In this document: in pieces, positions 12,601-22,390 of the stretch | Position numbering within the stretch: the stretch's first letter is position 1 | How the letters are laid out: every line of letters starts with the position of its first letter | From: Sipunculus nudus | Taxonomy: Eukaryota; Annelida; Sipuncula; Golfingiida; Sipunculidae | Direction of reading: 5' to 3' | DNA length: 64,000 bases | Assembly (NCBI GenBank): GCA_026874595.1 | Contig: CM049309.1 | Span: forward strand, 46,344,079-46,408,078 | Position numbers and translations under genes: made by a program | The notes under the pieces: model-generated | Told to the model about the DNA's origin: nothing | Databases searched by the model: none | The model's input: only the letters and a program-made list of their open reading frames with translations

Positions 12601-13618
12601 GAGAGGTGAAATTCACCCTAAACAGCACAAACCATTTAACCTAAGATGGATGGTTGCATTTGTGAGGTATGTATGTAAGTTGAAAGGTCACTAGTTGGAA
12701 ATCACCCTTTGCATAACTCTTGTCCTCCTGACTTGCCATCAGATGTCTTTGTTGAATGCGTTTTGATTATTTTGGCAGCCCCCCCCCCCCCAACATATTA
12801 TTAAAGGGGCCCAATCACCTATCTGACTTTTATAAACTAAACATAATCCCTTGGAGCTTTTATAGAAATAGGCCAGAAAATATGGATATCACTGCATACA
12901 GGCTGCTTGTTTAGTTTATATCAAAGTGTTTATAATATGTGGAGGCCCGCTAAAATAATCATAACAAATTCAACAAGGGCATCAGGCAGCAGGTCAGATA
13001 AGCCAGAGCTTTGCAAATTACGTTTTGCAACAAGTGACCTTTCTACCCTGCATATATGCAACCTACCACCTTAGGTTGCATGATTTTCCAATTTGTCAAC
13101 AATGCTATGTTTACAAACATGTTGTTGATAAACAATTTCCTACATCTTTCACGAATAAGAACTCACAACCAAAATTACCCTTAGATCATTAATTTGTACT
13201 CAGAGGCATCTGGAAATCACATAAAATCTTTTCAAAAGTTTGGTGAATGGGCCCCTGTAACATAGATAAAATCAATACTTACAGCCTGTGTGCAGTTGGT
13301 TTAGTATTTTCTTGTCTTTTTTTATCAGATTTTTAATGAATTATCTTTAGTTTATAGGCTTCAGTTATAGGCCTGCTTAAAGGAAACACACAGAATTTAA
13401 ATATAAATTTATGTGTTTGATTGCTGTTGGATAAACATGTGCTCCTGAAGTATGTGTGTGTAATATTGCTTAATTTTGTTTGCAGGACCCCAAAGAGAGT
13501 ACGCTGTTTTTGTCTGGAGGTGCTAGAGACATATTTGATTGGCTGGGAACCTCTTTCAGAAGATCTACACTCTTTCTATTGTGACACTATGGCAGATATT
13601 GAGGCACAGTATGACTGA
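3620..13618 (+). CDS. MIF4G-domain protein gene, five exons (MIF4GD/SLIP1-like; PAIP1/CTIF relatives)
   Basis: Join 3620-3685, 7646-7925, 11577-11770, 12186-12277 and 13486-13618. This gives 765 nt, 254 residues plus TGA. Every intron is GT-AG and every junction keeps frame (phases 0, 1, 0, 2). The protein starts with a short Arg/Gly-rich tail (MAGRGRGRG), then an all-helical MIF4G-like domain. Landmarks are 'KVGAQICGQL', 'FRNCLLSQIQTDFK', 'AFLCQVFKYV', 'PLVEPVTEAL', 'EEEIDCGVLQ' and a C-terminal 'LEVLETYLIGW'. MIF4G folds are HEAT-like helical scaffolds in translation-initiation and mRNA-metabolism proteins. Family members bind eIF4A/eIF3, PABP or the histone-mRNA factor SLBP. Length and the FRxxLL / EEExDCxVLQ pattern fit MIF4GD best by eye (human about 220 aa), but the PAIP1 MIF4G core is also similar, so no gene symbol is given. 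The gene looks intact. Introns carry many repeats. Confidence 0.85.
3996..4078 (-). mobile_element. tRNA-derived SINE head in intron 1
   Basis: On the minus strand an A-box-like 'ggctcacttagtagcg' is followed about 35 nt later by a perfect B box GGTTCGATTCC. The two are spaced as in a tRNA promoter. The T-arm and acceptor pairing are poor, so this is not a functional tRNA gene. It is better read as the pol III promoter of a SINE whose body runs leftward toward about 3850 ('...ttttattcatatg'). Confidence 0.6.
4558..4780 (+). repeat. Hairpin-headed repeat, copy 1 (intron 1)
   Basis: Begins with the 31-bp near-palindrome TAGCTCAG...CTGAGCTA (4558-4588). After it comes a 'tcctttgttggtcgtttgtcc' segment, then sequence closely related to the copy at 17061 ('aaaactgg.tcc.tg..acttg', 'gagaaattaaggaaaa'). 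Confidence 0.75.
4790..5897. other. AT-rich intron 1 sequence
   Basis: No exon is supported. The only notable structure is the perfect 19-nt palindrome at 5369-5387 (ACTAGCCCG-T-CGGGCTAGT), with partial echoes 'gcactggcccgc' and 'gcactagcccc' within the next 45 bp. Confidence 0.5.
5898..7050 (+). repeat. ~1.05 kb dispersed repeat, copy A
   Basis: Aligns by eye along its length with 10350-11446. Both start near 'tgtaattaatg', share 'cctaaacaagaa', 'tttacaaaggcagt' and 'aaacgatcggc', and end 'cggccgggttagccccaaca'. Copy A has an extra internal 146 bp tandem duplication. No protein is encoded. The element type is unknown. Confidence 0.75.
6697..6988 (+). repeat. 146-bp perfect-class tandem duplication
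   Basis: Units 6697-6842 and 6843-6988 differ at only a couple of visible positions (gcggat/gcagat and caagtcc/ctagtcc). The duplication is absent from copy B at 11.2-11.4 kb, so it arose after copies A and B separated. Confidence 0.9.
7137..7230 (+). repeat. Hairpin-headed repeat, copy 2 (truncated, intron 1)
   Basis: Near-palindrome at 7137-7167 with one change inside (GGCT for GACT), followed by 'tgatcctttgtacgctggctg' and then 'gttaacagagcac', as in other family members. It is broken off at the 7231 inverted repeat. The family's right-end sequence 'catgacccatgggtccctc' lies just upstream at about 7058-7077. Confidence 0.7.
7231..7346. repeat. Long inverted repeat (41-bp arms, 34-bp loop)
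   Basis: Arms 7231-7271 and 7306-7346 are inverted copies matching at about 36 of 41 positions. Both carry 'tcggccttttgaaatcag'. Transcribed within intron 1 it would form a stable hairpin. No TIR-type termini or target duplication are obvious, so its origin is unclear. Confidence 0.85.
7646..7925 (+). CDS. MIF4G gene exon 2 (first half of MIF4G domain)
   Basis: A pyrimidine-rich acceptor ending TTCAG (7641-7645) precedes the exon, and a strong GTGAGT donor follows at 7926. It encodes 93 codons plus one base, including 'AIYQKCSKNWEF', 'KVGAQICGQL' and 'FRNCLLSQIQTDFK', helices typical of the N-terminal half of the domain. Without splicing the frame reads on to a stop at 8023 with no family-like sequence, supporting the exon end. 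Confidence 0.85.
9133..9175 (-). repeat. Inverted fragment of the A/B repeat terminus
   Basis: Reads 'ccttaaaaatttctgtg' then 'ttggggctaac'. This is the reverse complement of the right end shared by copies A and B ('gttagccccaacacag', 'ttttaagga'). The fixed end point suggests a true element terminus. Confidence 0.6.
10350..11446 (+). repeat. ~1.05 kb dispersed repeat, copy B
   Basis: Direct-orientation partner of 5898-7050. It retains a middle segment with 'cgtgtatatataaaggcac' (a TATA-like motif near 11165-11178) that copy A lacks or has lost, and has no 146 bp duplication. It ends at the same 'ccaacacag..tttttaaggatg' point as copy A. Confidence 0.75.
11577..11770 (+). CDS. MIF4G gene exon 3
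   Basis: Acceptor TTTCAG ends at 11576 and donor GTTTGT starts at 11771. The first two bases complete an Arg codon with the last base of exon 2. It encodes 'LQRYLGCMAFLCQVFKYV', 'PLVEPVTEALLELVG' and 'EEEIDCGVLQ', the most diagnostic part of the domain. It ends on a codon boundary. Confidence 0.88.
12186..12277 (+). CDS. MIF4G gene exon 4
   Basis: Acceptor GACAG ends at 12185 and donor GTTAGT starts at 12278. It encodes 30 codons plus two bases: 'IQATGKILETLSKKNAGK' and 'MLEVRRRIMSP', a helix pair with a basic surface. The open frame is too short to stand out alone but is fixed by its neighbours' phases. Confidence 0.82.
12638..13077. mobile_element. MITE-like element in intron 4
   Basis: Ends are imperfect inverted repeats: left 'aacctaagatgg' at 12638-12649 and right 'ccaccttaggtt' at 13066-13077. 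Similarity extends through 'ggttgcat' and further inside to 'aggtcact'/'agtgacct'. The ~440 bp between holds no coding capacity. Target duplication is not clear, so the superfamily is not assigned. Confidence 0.55.
13486..13618 (+). CDS. MIF4G gene exon 5 (terminal exon, stop TGA)
   Basis: Acceptor TTTGCAG ends at 13485. The first base completes the split Arg codon from exon 4. It encodes 'RVRCFCLEVLETYLIGW' and ends 'DIEAQYD' with TGA at 13616-13618. The final LExxExxxxGW-like pattern matches the last helix of MIF4G-family proteins. Confidence 0.87.
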
Positions 13619-16600
13619 GCTACATGTGCTGCCCTCTGATGGAACATTGAGGAATTACTGTGATGCATTTGGCCACTATCCATCTGTCAAGAGATTTTTG
13701 TCCATCCCAGTAAACCTGGATGCTCGCCAGCTTTGACACTGCCTCATGGAAATTAATTGAAAATTAGAAGGCCCATGACAGTCATTATTTCATTTAATAT
13801 CCCACAACTGTCGTAGGAGTATCCAATTATCAATTTTTCCTTAATAGTGAAGCAAACTGCTGCCCCTTGATCACTGCTAGTACACATTCTAAAATTAAAA
13901 TCAGTCTCTTCATTATGGTATATAAGAACTTATGGAGGTTTCAAAACTGATTTATATCTTTGACATTTTATGTATTTGAACTGTACATTTATCTGTATTT
14001 TTTAACCTTTATGTGTTCTTAACATTTTATATTCACCATGTGCAGTTGTTATGATATGTTCTTATTTTTTTCATAAGTGAAATGTGAAAAAAAATGATGA
14101 AAAAAAGTTAAAAAAAGAATTACAGATACATTTCTAATATAGATATGCTTTAAAATCATAATTTTGATGTTTCCATACATATTCTGAAACATTAACTGAT
14201 ACTTTGTATAAAAAGTTAAAAAATCATATTTTGTTTTAAAATTCTTAATTAGTCTGTCAGTGTTAAAAAACTGAAACTTTAAGCTTTTGGTAAATGTCAT
14301 GTCCAAATGGTCCAGAAGCAGCATTTTTGGTAATATTAAGGAAAATTTAAAAATGATTTAAACAGAGTCTGAAGTGACCTTAACAGTAATCAAACAGTTT
14401 CAAGATCCAGGTTCTTTGGCCATCATTGCAAATATGACATGTTCAGTATATATGATATTGTGGTGACCCATCAGTCAGGATGGTTTCCTGTCCTCAAGAC
14501 TAGAGTCACTAGATCAGCATGATGGCAGTCACTTGTTATTGCATTGATATTGTTTTTACAAGTATGAATATATTTAAAATATTTTAACTCAGCAGGTTAC
14601 CAAACTTTTCAAGTTACTGATGTTTTAGTCTTCATTATTATGATAAAAAGAAACACCTTGAGTACACTTCAAAAGCCAGTTTTGTCAAGTTTATGTACAT
14701 GTTTATTAGAAAGATTAATCAGTTTTATTTATTATTCATGAAATAGATGCTAAGTGGCTTGATGAAGCAAAGTCCCTGTAAGTGGAGGTACTGCAGCCTT
14801 GATGGTAGAAAATGGAAGAACTAGTTAAGGCAACCATAAAAAATATATATGAATATAAACAGCTATCAGGCCAGTTAATGAAACAACCTGTGGTGGCAAA
14901 AACCCCTCCATATAAGTAATACCAGTAGAAGTGCATCTTAATATAATACTCTATAAACCAAAGCACAGAGTTCAGTTATTGGTGCCCCTTAGTCCTTTCA
15001 GTTCAGCATTGATGCATTATATATCATCATTCATAAACATGTGACAGGATTTACATGCGATAGATGATGCTGCCAAATTGGTTATGCTAATGTATTTTTT
15101 ACTATAAAGAGGCCAGACACCATTTTTAAATCCAAATGTTTGGACTGATAGTATTATTATTATTAGTAGTAGTAGTATTAAAACTTAAAACAGACGGTGC
15201 TTCTTATAGCTTGCCAATCCTGTCAGCCCTTGTGGTTCAAAATTGACTGTCACCTGAGCATGAGATTAACAGGGCTGTGATAAAACGCCAGTGCACTGAT
15301 ACACCACAAAGTCAGATGTCATATCAGTGTTATCAGATGCTCTTGTATCGAGATATATATGATATTTTAAAGTACTTATTAACTTGTCATAATGTAAATT
15401 ATCTTCTGCTTTCAGTTCAATTTAGCTTAATACAAAAGTTTCCGAGCAAAATCACCAAGGCTTACATGCTCGTTGTCTGTTTTTCACCTGTTATATATAT
15501 TGTTTTGGTTCTCTTTGTTCATAAGTACAGTCTATGTGTATCTGTTTACTATAACAAGACTGCAGTTATGATATTGTGCATCCATGAAAACTTGCAATCA
15601 AGTAAGGAAGATGTATGTGTCAAGAATCAAAGATAAGGCCAAAAAAAAAGTATGGTTCTCCGGCACTTTTTTCCGAAATCAGTGGGGGCAGGAGATATTT
15701 ATTTTTTCATTTATTTGTATGTTCTAGATAACAATGTCATATGATCAGGAACAATCATAAAATAACAGATTTTTTTTTGCTAAACTGGTAAAAACACTAC
15801 ATTTCAAGGATTCACTACATTTCAAATTGTATTATTTTATCTCTGTTGCAAGATGAAAATAAAAATAAAAAATTTTGATGCCGGGGGTTAAAATTGACTC
15901 GGGCAGTGCCTGAGAACCATACCTCTTATTTTTTTTTGCCTAAATCAGATTTTTTACTGTTAGTTGCCAACTTGATGAATGATATGTTTATGTTTATCTG
16001 TGTTGCATTAATTCTGGTGCAAGTTAATTTCTGCTGTGTATAAGTATAAGGGAATTGTTTCACAACATAGTCTTAGCAGATACTGTTATATTTCCAGGAG
16101 AGAACACTGTATTTCATACATACTTAACATTCCTGTTAAAAGAGCTGGCACCTGTAGTCACCCTACATTTAATAATAATCGGGTTAGTCAGGAATGATTT
16201 GAATAACACCTGGCTAGTTACTACTTAGTTAAACCAGTGCAAGGGGCAGTTTCAAATGCATTTTCAAGTTTTCTTTAAGATTTGGGCAACATTATGGTGA
16301 ACAGTGCATATCAGTTATATATGGTTAGGATGTACAATTTTGTGAAGGAGTAAGGCGGAATATTAGTTTGTATTCTCCACTGTTATGTATCCTGTGTGTA
16401 TTTATGAAAGAATAATATGTGTATGTTATACCCCCATACTGTTATCTGTCATGTATTGTATCATGATTGAAGTGTGCAGTATCCTAGCAGTATCGTTTAT
16501 GATTAGTCCCACAGATTATTATGATTCCTTTAAATTCTTTCTTACCTTCTTTGTACTGACTGATTTTCAGGTCACTGTATCATTTTATTTTTTATATATT

Positions 16601-16669
16601 TGGTTTATACAAAGGGACAGAGAGAAGAGAAGAGTACAAGAATATGTTACATTTTCAGTTACTGATTTT
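13619..16669. other. MIF4G 3'UTR and downstream non-coding sequence
   Basis: The first several hundred bases after the stop are AT-rich and presumably 3'UTR. I could not settle on one polyadenylation signal. Further on are an ATT/AGT microsatellite near 15160-15180 and a MITE at 15634-15944. Open frames here are short and unrecognisable. Confidence 0.5.
15634..15944. mobile_element. MITE-like element, ~310 bp
   Basis: Terminal inverted repeats: left 'aggccaaaaaaaaa' plus 'gtatggttctccggcac' (15635-15666); right is the inverted equivalent 'gtgcctgagaaccatac' plus 'ttttttttgcct' (about 15906-15942). The interior is AT-rich and non-coding, with a small internal repeat 'cactacatttcaa' (about 15796 and 15812). 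Confidence 0.6.
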
Positions 16670-17060
16670 TAGCTCAGCTGACAGTAAGTCATCTGAGCTA
16701 TAGCGATCACCCTTTGTCCGTCGTCCGTCTGTGCGTCCGTCCGTCTGTCTGTCCGTCTGTCTGTTAACCTGGCACAAATCGTAACCGCTAGACTTAGAAA
16801 CTTGTAACTTGAAATTCTGAGAGGTCCATGAAGAATCTCCTTGGAAACCAGAAATGAGGTCACTGTTACCCATATCCCTCGAGCTATGGGGCCCCAAAGT
16901 CCCCCCCAGAATAGTCAAAAATTTCATACAAAAACTTCAATATCTCATTAACTGCATCACTGATGGTCATGATTTTTGGCATACATATTAATCATGTGAT
17001 CTTCCATCAGTCCCTGCAGACTGGTGGCGCCACCTGTATTTTTCGATTTTTTACGATTTT
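16670..17060 (+). repeat. Hairpin-headed repeat, copy 3
   Basis: Starts with the near-palindrome at 16670-16700, followed by a run of GTCCGTC/GTCTGTCC units (16713-16762), then 'gttaacctggcacaaatcgt'. It includes a perfect GGTGGCGCCACC at 17023-17034. It is cut short by the start of the next copy at 17061. Confidence 0.8.
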
Positions 17061-18325
17061 TAGCTCAGCTGACTATAAGTCATCTGAGCTATAGTCGTGG
17101 TCCATTGTCCGTCGTCCGTCAGTCTTGCTGTCTTGCCGTCTGTCCGTCCGTAGATGTGGCACGTTTTGAAAGCTTAAGACCTAGGAATCCAAAATTCAGC
17201 ATAATGTTAGAAGTTCCCAAGATCTCCTACCAAGCCGAAAACTGGGTCTTTGCGACTTCGTTCCTTTGAGAAATTAAGGAAAAACCTCAATTTTTTATTA
17301 AAATCCTATTTTCACACTTCAGGAATGCCTAATATCAAAACCACTCATCTGTTTTTCCTCATATTTACCATAAATATTCCTCTATATAGTTCCTATGTAC
17401 ATGCCAGAATATAAGTCTGTAAAGTATAAATTCTTTAAGTTATGGGCCCAAACATAATGGACTTTGTAAAAAATCAGGAAAAATAATAACTGACTTAACA
17501 TGAAAAATTTTGAAACTAGAGTCTATTTTCTCAAGTATATAACTATGTTTAATTAATTTTCAATTGTTTACCCAAAATTAGATCTGAATTTTGTAAATTT
17601 TTTAAGTTATTAGCATAAAAAAAAATCAGTACCTTAAATTTTGCCCAACTTTGACCATGGCACTTTTTTTCCTGTAAGCACCATTGATTTAATTTTCACA
17701 GCATGTAAACATAAATATTTAGTTTGTCTAAATCTGAAATTTGAAAATAAAAGCTTGAAAATTAAGCTAGTTATTGATTGTTTTTTCTGTAGTCACTTGG
17801 TTTGATTACAGATGCAGGGTCCCTCTCCAGGTCACTGGAAGTCAGCTATGCCAGGGTTTCTGATTTGTTACAGTCACTGGGGGAGATCCCCTGCTGTGAC
17901 AGGTGTACAGTTATTCTCATATCACCCCCCCCCCCCATCCCCCCCCTTATAAACTTAAATTAGAAAATAATTGATGTGATAAAAAAATCAGGATTTAATA
18001 CAAAAAAATAGATGCAATTGAACAAATGTGTAAACTACTGAAATGTCAACAGTTAATCGAAAAACCAACTAATGATCATGGTAATAGTACAGATCATTTG
18101 TTCACAAACTGCTCACATGCTTTAGTTTCAACATTAGGAAACACATGGTCAGGTCACAAAATATTTTTTGCAACAATTTCTTGCTCATCAATATAAACCA
18201 ATCATATAAACCAATCATGGCCTTTATTACCTCTTCCTCTTACACTTTATCTCCATTAGATATTATTTTAGATTTTTACCTTCAAGGTTAACGTCAGCTG
18301 AGCACAGTGACCCATAGGTCCCTTG
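17061..18325 (+). repeat. Hairpin-headed repeat, copy 4 (near full length, ~1.26 kb)
   Basis: Left end TAGCTCAGCTGAC (17061-17073). Near the right end is GTCAGCTGAGC (about 18293-18303), which is its inverted form, followed by 'gtgacccataggtcccttg'. That right-end string recurs at about 7058 and 20190 and more loosely at 34017. The interior holds GTCCGTC units and long AT-rich non-coding sequence. A 30-odd-codon ORF at 17812 has no recognisable features. Confidence 0.7.
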
Positions 18326-18328
18326 TTT

Positions 18329-20060
18329 TTCTCTATTTTTGAGACCTTTAAAAATGTGAACATCTGTTAACAAGGCACAAATTGTAAAAACTGGACCTGG
18401 AATCATCATTCTTTACACACTGAGAGACCTATGAAAAGTCCCCATGGAAACCAGAAATTGGGTCTCTGTTACCCATATCCTTTGAGCTATGGCACTCCAA
18501 ATACAGCTCAGAATAATGGAAAATTTGATTCAAAAGCTGAAGTATCTGAACAACTAATGCAGAGATCACCATAATTGTTTGCATGGATATTGATCATGAA
18601 GTGTTTCATCAGTTTCTGCAGACTGGTGGCACCACCTGTATTTGTTCAGGTTTTCTTACGAATTTTTTTCTCTATTTTTGAGACCTTTAAAGATATGAAC
18701 ATCTGTTAACAGGGCACAAATCATAACAACTGGACCTAGAATCTTCATTCTTGACACACAAAGAGACCCATGAAAAGTCTCCATGGAAACCTGAAATTAG
18801 GTCTCTGTAACCCATATCCTATAAGCTGTATTGCTCCAAAATACCGCCCAGAATAATGAAAAATTTGATTAAAAAAAACTGCAGTATCTCAATAACTACA
18901 ACACTGATGGTCATGATTTTTCGCATACATATTGATCATGAGGTGTTTCATCAGTTTCTGCAGACTGGGTGCGCCACCTCTAGTTTTTCAAATTTTTACG
19001 AATTTTTTCTCTATTTTTGAGACCTTTTAAGATGTAGTTATCTGTCAACAGTGTACAAATAGTAACAACTGCACCTAGAATCTTCATTCTTGTCATGCAA
19101 GGTACGCTCTCGAGGCAGCAGAAAACTTGCGCTTCTGAAGAAGCAACTGATTTTCACGCTGCCAGCTTTGACCGTTTATGATATATTTAGACACCAGGTG
19201 GCGGTTTGTTGTCCGCTGAAAAAAAAATGTGCGTATGATGTGACAAGCAGCCAATGAGATGCCAATAAACAAACACTCGACAGGCATCCTGGCTCCGCCC
19301 ATAGCTGCGCTTCAAGCACCCTTTGATAAGTTTACGGTCCAATTTCAATTGCTCCCTCTGCATTCTCGCATCATCGACCGATTCGATTATGACATTATGA
19401 CTTTGATAGCGTAGCCATGTATCTGTTGTCTGCAGAACTGAAACCAGCCAGCGAGGTGTGCACGCAGCCTTTGTTGTTACGTTTTGGTTTGAATTACAGC
19501 TCACCGGCCGGGCATCCTGTGTGCCCAAGGCTCTAAGCAAACCACGTCTGGGGCAATTTTCTCTGAGCCTGTGGCCTGTTCAGACGGTTACCGGGGCGAT
19601 GAGCTGTCAATCAAAACGAAATGAACATGATTGGCTCCGTGTATTTCTCGCTTGGCAGTGTCTTCTAGCACAAGGTCTCACCTGATTGGACAAAAATACA
19701 GTTGTCCCCTCTGGTGTAGCAATTCGGGATACGAGGTCATAGCAAACAGCGCTTACGATATAGGTACTACGCTTATAGTTGAAGCGCTGTGTAAAGAGTG
19801 TACATGCAAGGAGGCCCATGAAAAGTGTCTGTGGAACCTGAAATTAGGTCTCTGTTTCCCATTTCATTCAAGCTATAGGACTCCGAAGTATCCCTCAGAA
19901 TAATGGAAAATTTGATACAAAAGCTGAAGTATCTGAACAAGTAATGCAGAGATCACCATGATTCTTTGCATGTATATTGACCATTAAGTGTTTTTATTAG
20001 TTTCTGATGACTGGTAGAGCCACCTATATTTTTTTTTAGGTTTACGCATTTATTCTCTAT
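18329..20060 (+). repeat. ~340-bp tandem repeat, three units, third interrupted
   Basis: Units start near 18329, 18666 and 19009 with 'ctctatttttgagacc', run through 'aatggaaaatttgat' and end with 'agtttctgcagactgg.g..ccacct'. They belong to the same broad family as copies 3 and 4. The third unit is split by the 700 bp insertion at 19103-19802 and resumes at 19812. Confidence 0.85.
19103..19802. mobile_element. 700-bp non-autonomous DNA transposon-like insertion
   Basis: Flanked by identical 9-bp direct repeats CATGCAAGG (19094-19102 and 19803-19811). The two uninterrupted neighbour units of the host tandem repeat show the site without the insert. Its ends TACGCTCT...AGAGTGTA are 8-bp imperfect inverted repeats. 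It is GC-richer than its surroundings and encodes no recognisable transposase on either strand. A 9-bp duplication fits Mutator-like elements; 8 bp would fit hAT. A terminal fragment of the family sits at 2220-2297. Confidence 0.8.
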
Positions 20061-20454
20061 TTTTGAAATATATATAAATGCAGACACAATCTTGGCCTGT
20101 TGGTTAATCTGTTTGATGCTTCAAATGGGTATATACTACCATTCAGATGATAAAATTTCCTTTTGCGAATCTCTTCCCAGTCAGCTGAGCGTCATGACCC
20201 ATGGGTCACTTGTTATATATTTTGTTCATACAAAGGGACGGGGAGAAGAGAAGAGTACAAGATTATGTTACATTTTCAGTTACTGATTTTAAGGTTGATG
20301 CATCATCTCTCTGTACTTTTATGAATAAAAATTAGAAAAATTCAGGGATATAGGAACACTTACATAAGTCATGTATATTTAGGCCATAAAATATCTTTAT
20401 ATAAAAAGTGTTTATAAAATCCTAGTTTGTGTGTGTGTGTGTTTTTTTTTTTAG

Positions 20455-21830
20455 TAGCGAACATGTGAGCTTATGCGATGGTGCGGCGTCGTGCGTCGTG
20501 CGTTGTCTGTACGTTAACCATAGCTATCTCTAAAACGGCCGGAGCTAGCATCACCAAAGTTTTAGCAAATAAACAGTCATCCAAAAAACTATATCGGATT
20601 TTTTATTTTTTTTTCTTACTGCATTTTCTAAGATTTTATAGGGAAAAAGCTAAAAAAGCTTTAAAAATCTTCTTCTCCGAAACTGTCCAGCCAAATTGTC
20701 CTATATTTCACAGAAATGATCCCTGGAACAATATCTCCCAAGTTTGTTCAAATGGTTCCAGTTCGGAGATTTTTGGCCGAGTTACAGGAGGTTGAACTTT
20801 GTCATCTGTCCAATAAAGCATATTAAAATTTAAATCTCAGAAACGGCTGGAGCTATCATCACCAAATTTTATGCCAATGTTGGTCACATAGGTCATATCT
20901 GAAATTGAGGTATTGGTGGCGCTACCTGCATCGGCTTTTTTTGTGCGGGGTCATCAGTGCCTGTATCACACCAAGGGCTACAAAAACTTCTTCTCTGAAA
21001 CCATATGGCCAAAATGTTTAATATCGCACAGAAATGATCCTAGGGTAGTGCTTTCTGAAGTTTGTTCAAATGGCTCTGTTCAGTGACTTTTGCTAAGTTA
21101 TGGGAAGCTGAATTTAGTCATAAGCCATAACAGCCCATTTTAGTTCAGTGGCTACAAAGATCTTCTTCTCAAAAACCACTGGGCTAATTTCTTAAATCTC
21201 ACACATTAATTATCCTCAGATGTTGATAATTCAAGTTTGTTCAAGTGGTTTTGGTTCAGTGCATTTTGGCTGAGTTACGGAGAGCTGAACTTAGCCAGTT
21301 TGTTGTATCTTCCTATATGAGTTATAAACCTGCGAAACGTTTTTCGACTGTTGCCACTGAAGCCAGTTTGTAAAATATTTTACAAGAATAATCCTTACAA
21401 TAATTCTTATAATAATTGTCATTAATGGTTCCACATGAATGTTTTTTTGCTGAATTATGGAGATTGAATCGAGTCATTTTACCATATATGTTAGCTGTGT
21501 GCTGCTGTTCATCTAGCCTGGCACCAGTTTATCAGCATCTATTACATCATGCCACTAGACATTTAGATTTCAGGTTATCCTTGGTTAATATTGACAAGAA
21601 AGAATTTTTAAAGCTTTAAAAAAAATAGATTTACGATTAAAGTTATTCGTCATACCAGGCAATGTGATATTCATGGATATTCAGCTCTCTGTGGCTATAT
21701 AAATACAACTGTACATGGATTATAAATTATTGGTATCCCTACTTAACTTAATTCAAGAATTTGCCATCAATGAGATATATCTGTATTTTAATTTTGCATT
21801 CAGTATGCATCTGTAATAATTTTACATGTA
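20455..21830 (+). repeat. GCGAAC-type repeat, copy R1 (~1.4 kb)
   Basis: Begins 'agcgaacatgtgagcttatg', then a GTCGTGC/GTCTGTACG stretch and long non-coding sequence that matches 24195-25578 along its length. It ends near 'gcattcagtatgcatctgta'. No reading frame is shared between copies, so it is not coding. Confidence 0.85.
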
Positions 21831-22390
21831 TTCCTGATTTCTTTTTTTTATAAAAAGTCAGCTGTAAAGCATTTTGTTTTGGGAAAATTAATTTCAAAGT
21901 TATTTCAAGAAGGGACCACTTTTGTGTACAGATGGCAGCACTTGGTTTACCATGGGCAGATTGCCAGTGCCTTGATGTTGGCCATTTGCCAAGAAGATGT
22001 TAGCTCTATAAATAGTTTTGGCACAGTGCCTGGATTGGAAGAAGTGCAGCCAGGTATAGGTCAAGAGTTCACTCAGTACAGTAGCTGCATTCTATTTATA
22101 GCTTTGGCAGACTGCCAACTGTGTCAGATTATGCAACAGGTCAAGAGTTTTCTCAGAGCAGCCAAGTACAGGTCAAATGTTCACTCAGTCTAGCCAGGTG
22201 CAGGTCAAGAGTTCACTCAGTGCAGTAGCTTGAGGCAGCAATTTGTCACAGTTCACTCGTAGGCAACTGCCTTACTCACCTAAGCCTCGTCAGCCCAGTG
22301 CATCAAACTCTGGGGAGGTTTGATGTATTGGCCTGATATTTTGACCTGTCTATGCGTCTTTGATGGTATTCTCATTTACAAGACAGGTGG
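21831..22390. repeat. Linker with short tandem repeats
   Basis: Between R1 and the palindrome array lies a run of ~30 bp units 'ggtcaagagttcactcagt' (about 22058-22230). They recur after R3 at 26890-26960, suggesting they are a normal downstream part of this repeat family. Confidence 0.65.

Noticed and set aside
17812-17990. Possible exon starting 'atgcagggtccctctcc'
   Set aside because: Lies inside a hairpin-headed repeat, ends in a poly-C run and encodes no known motif.
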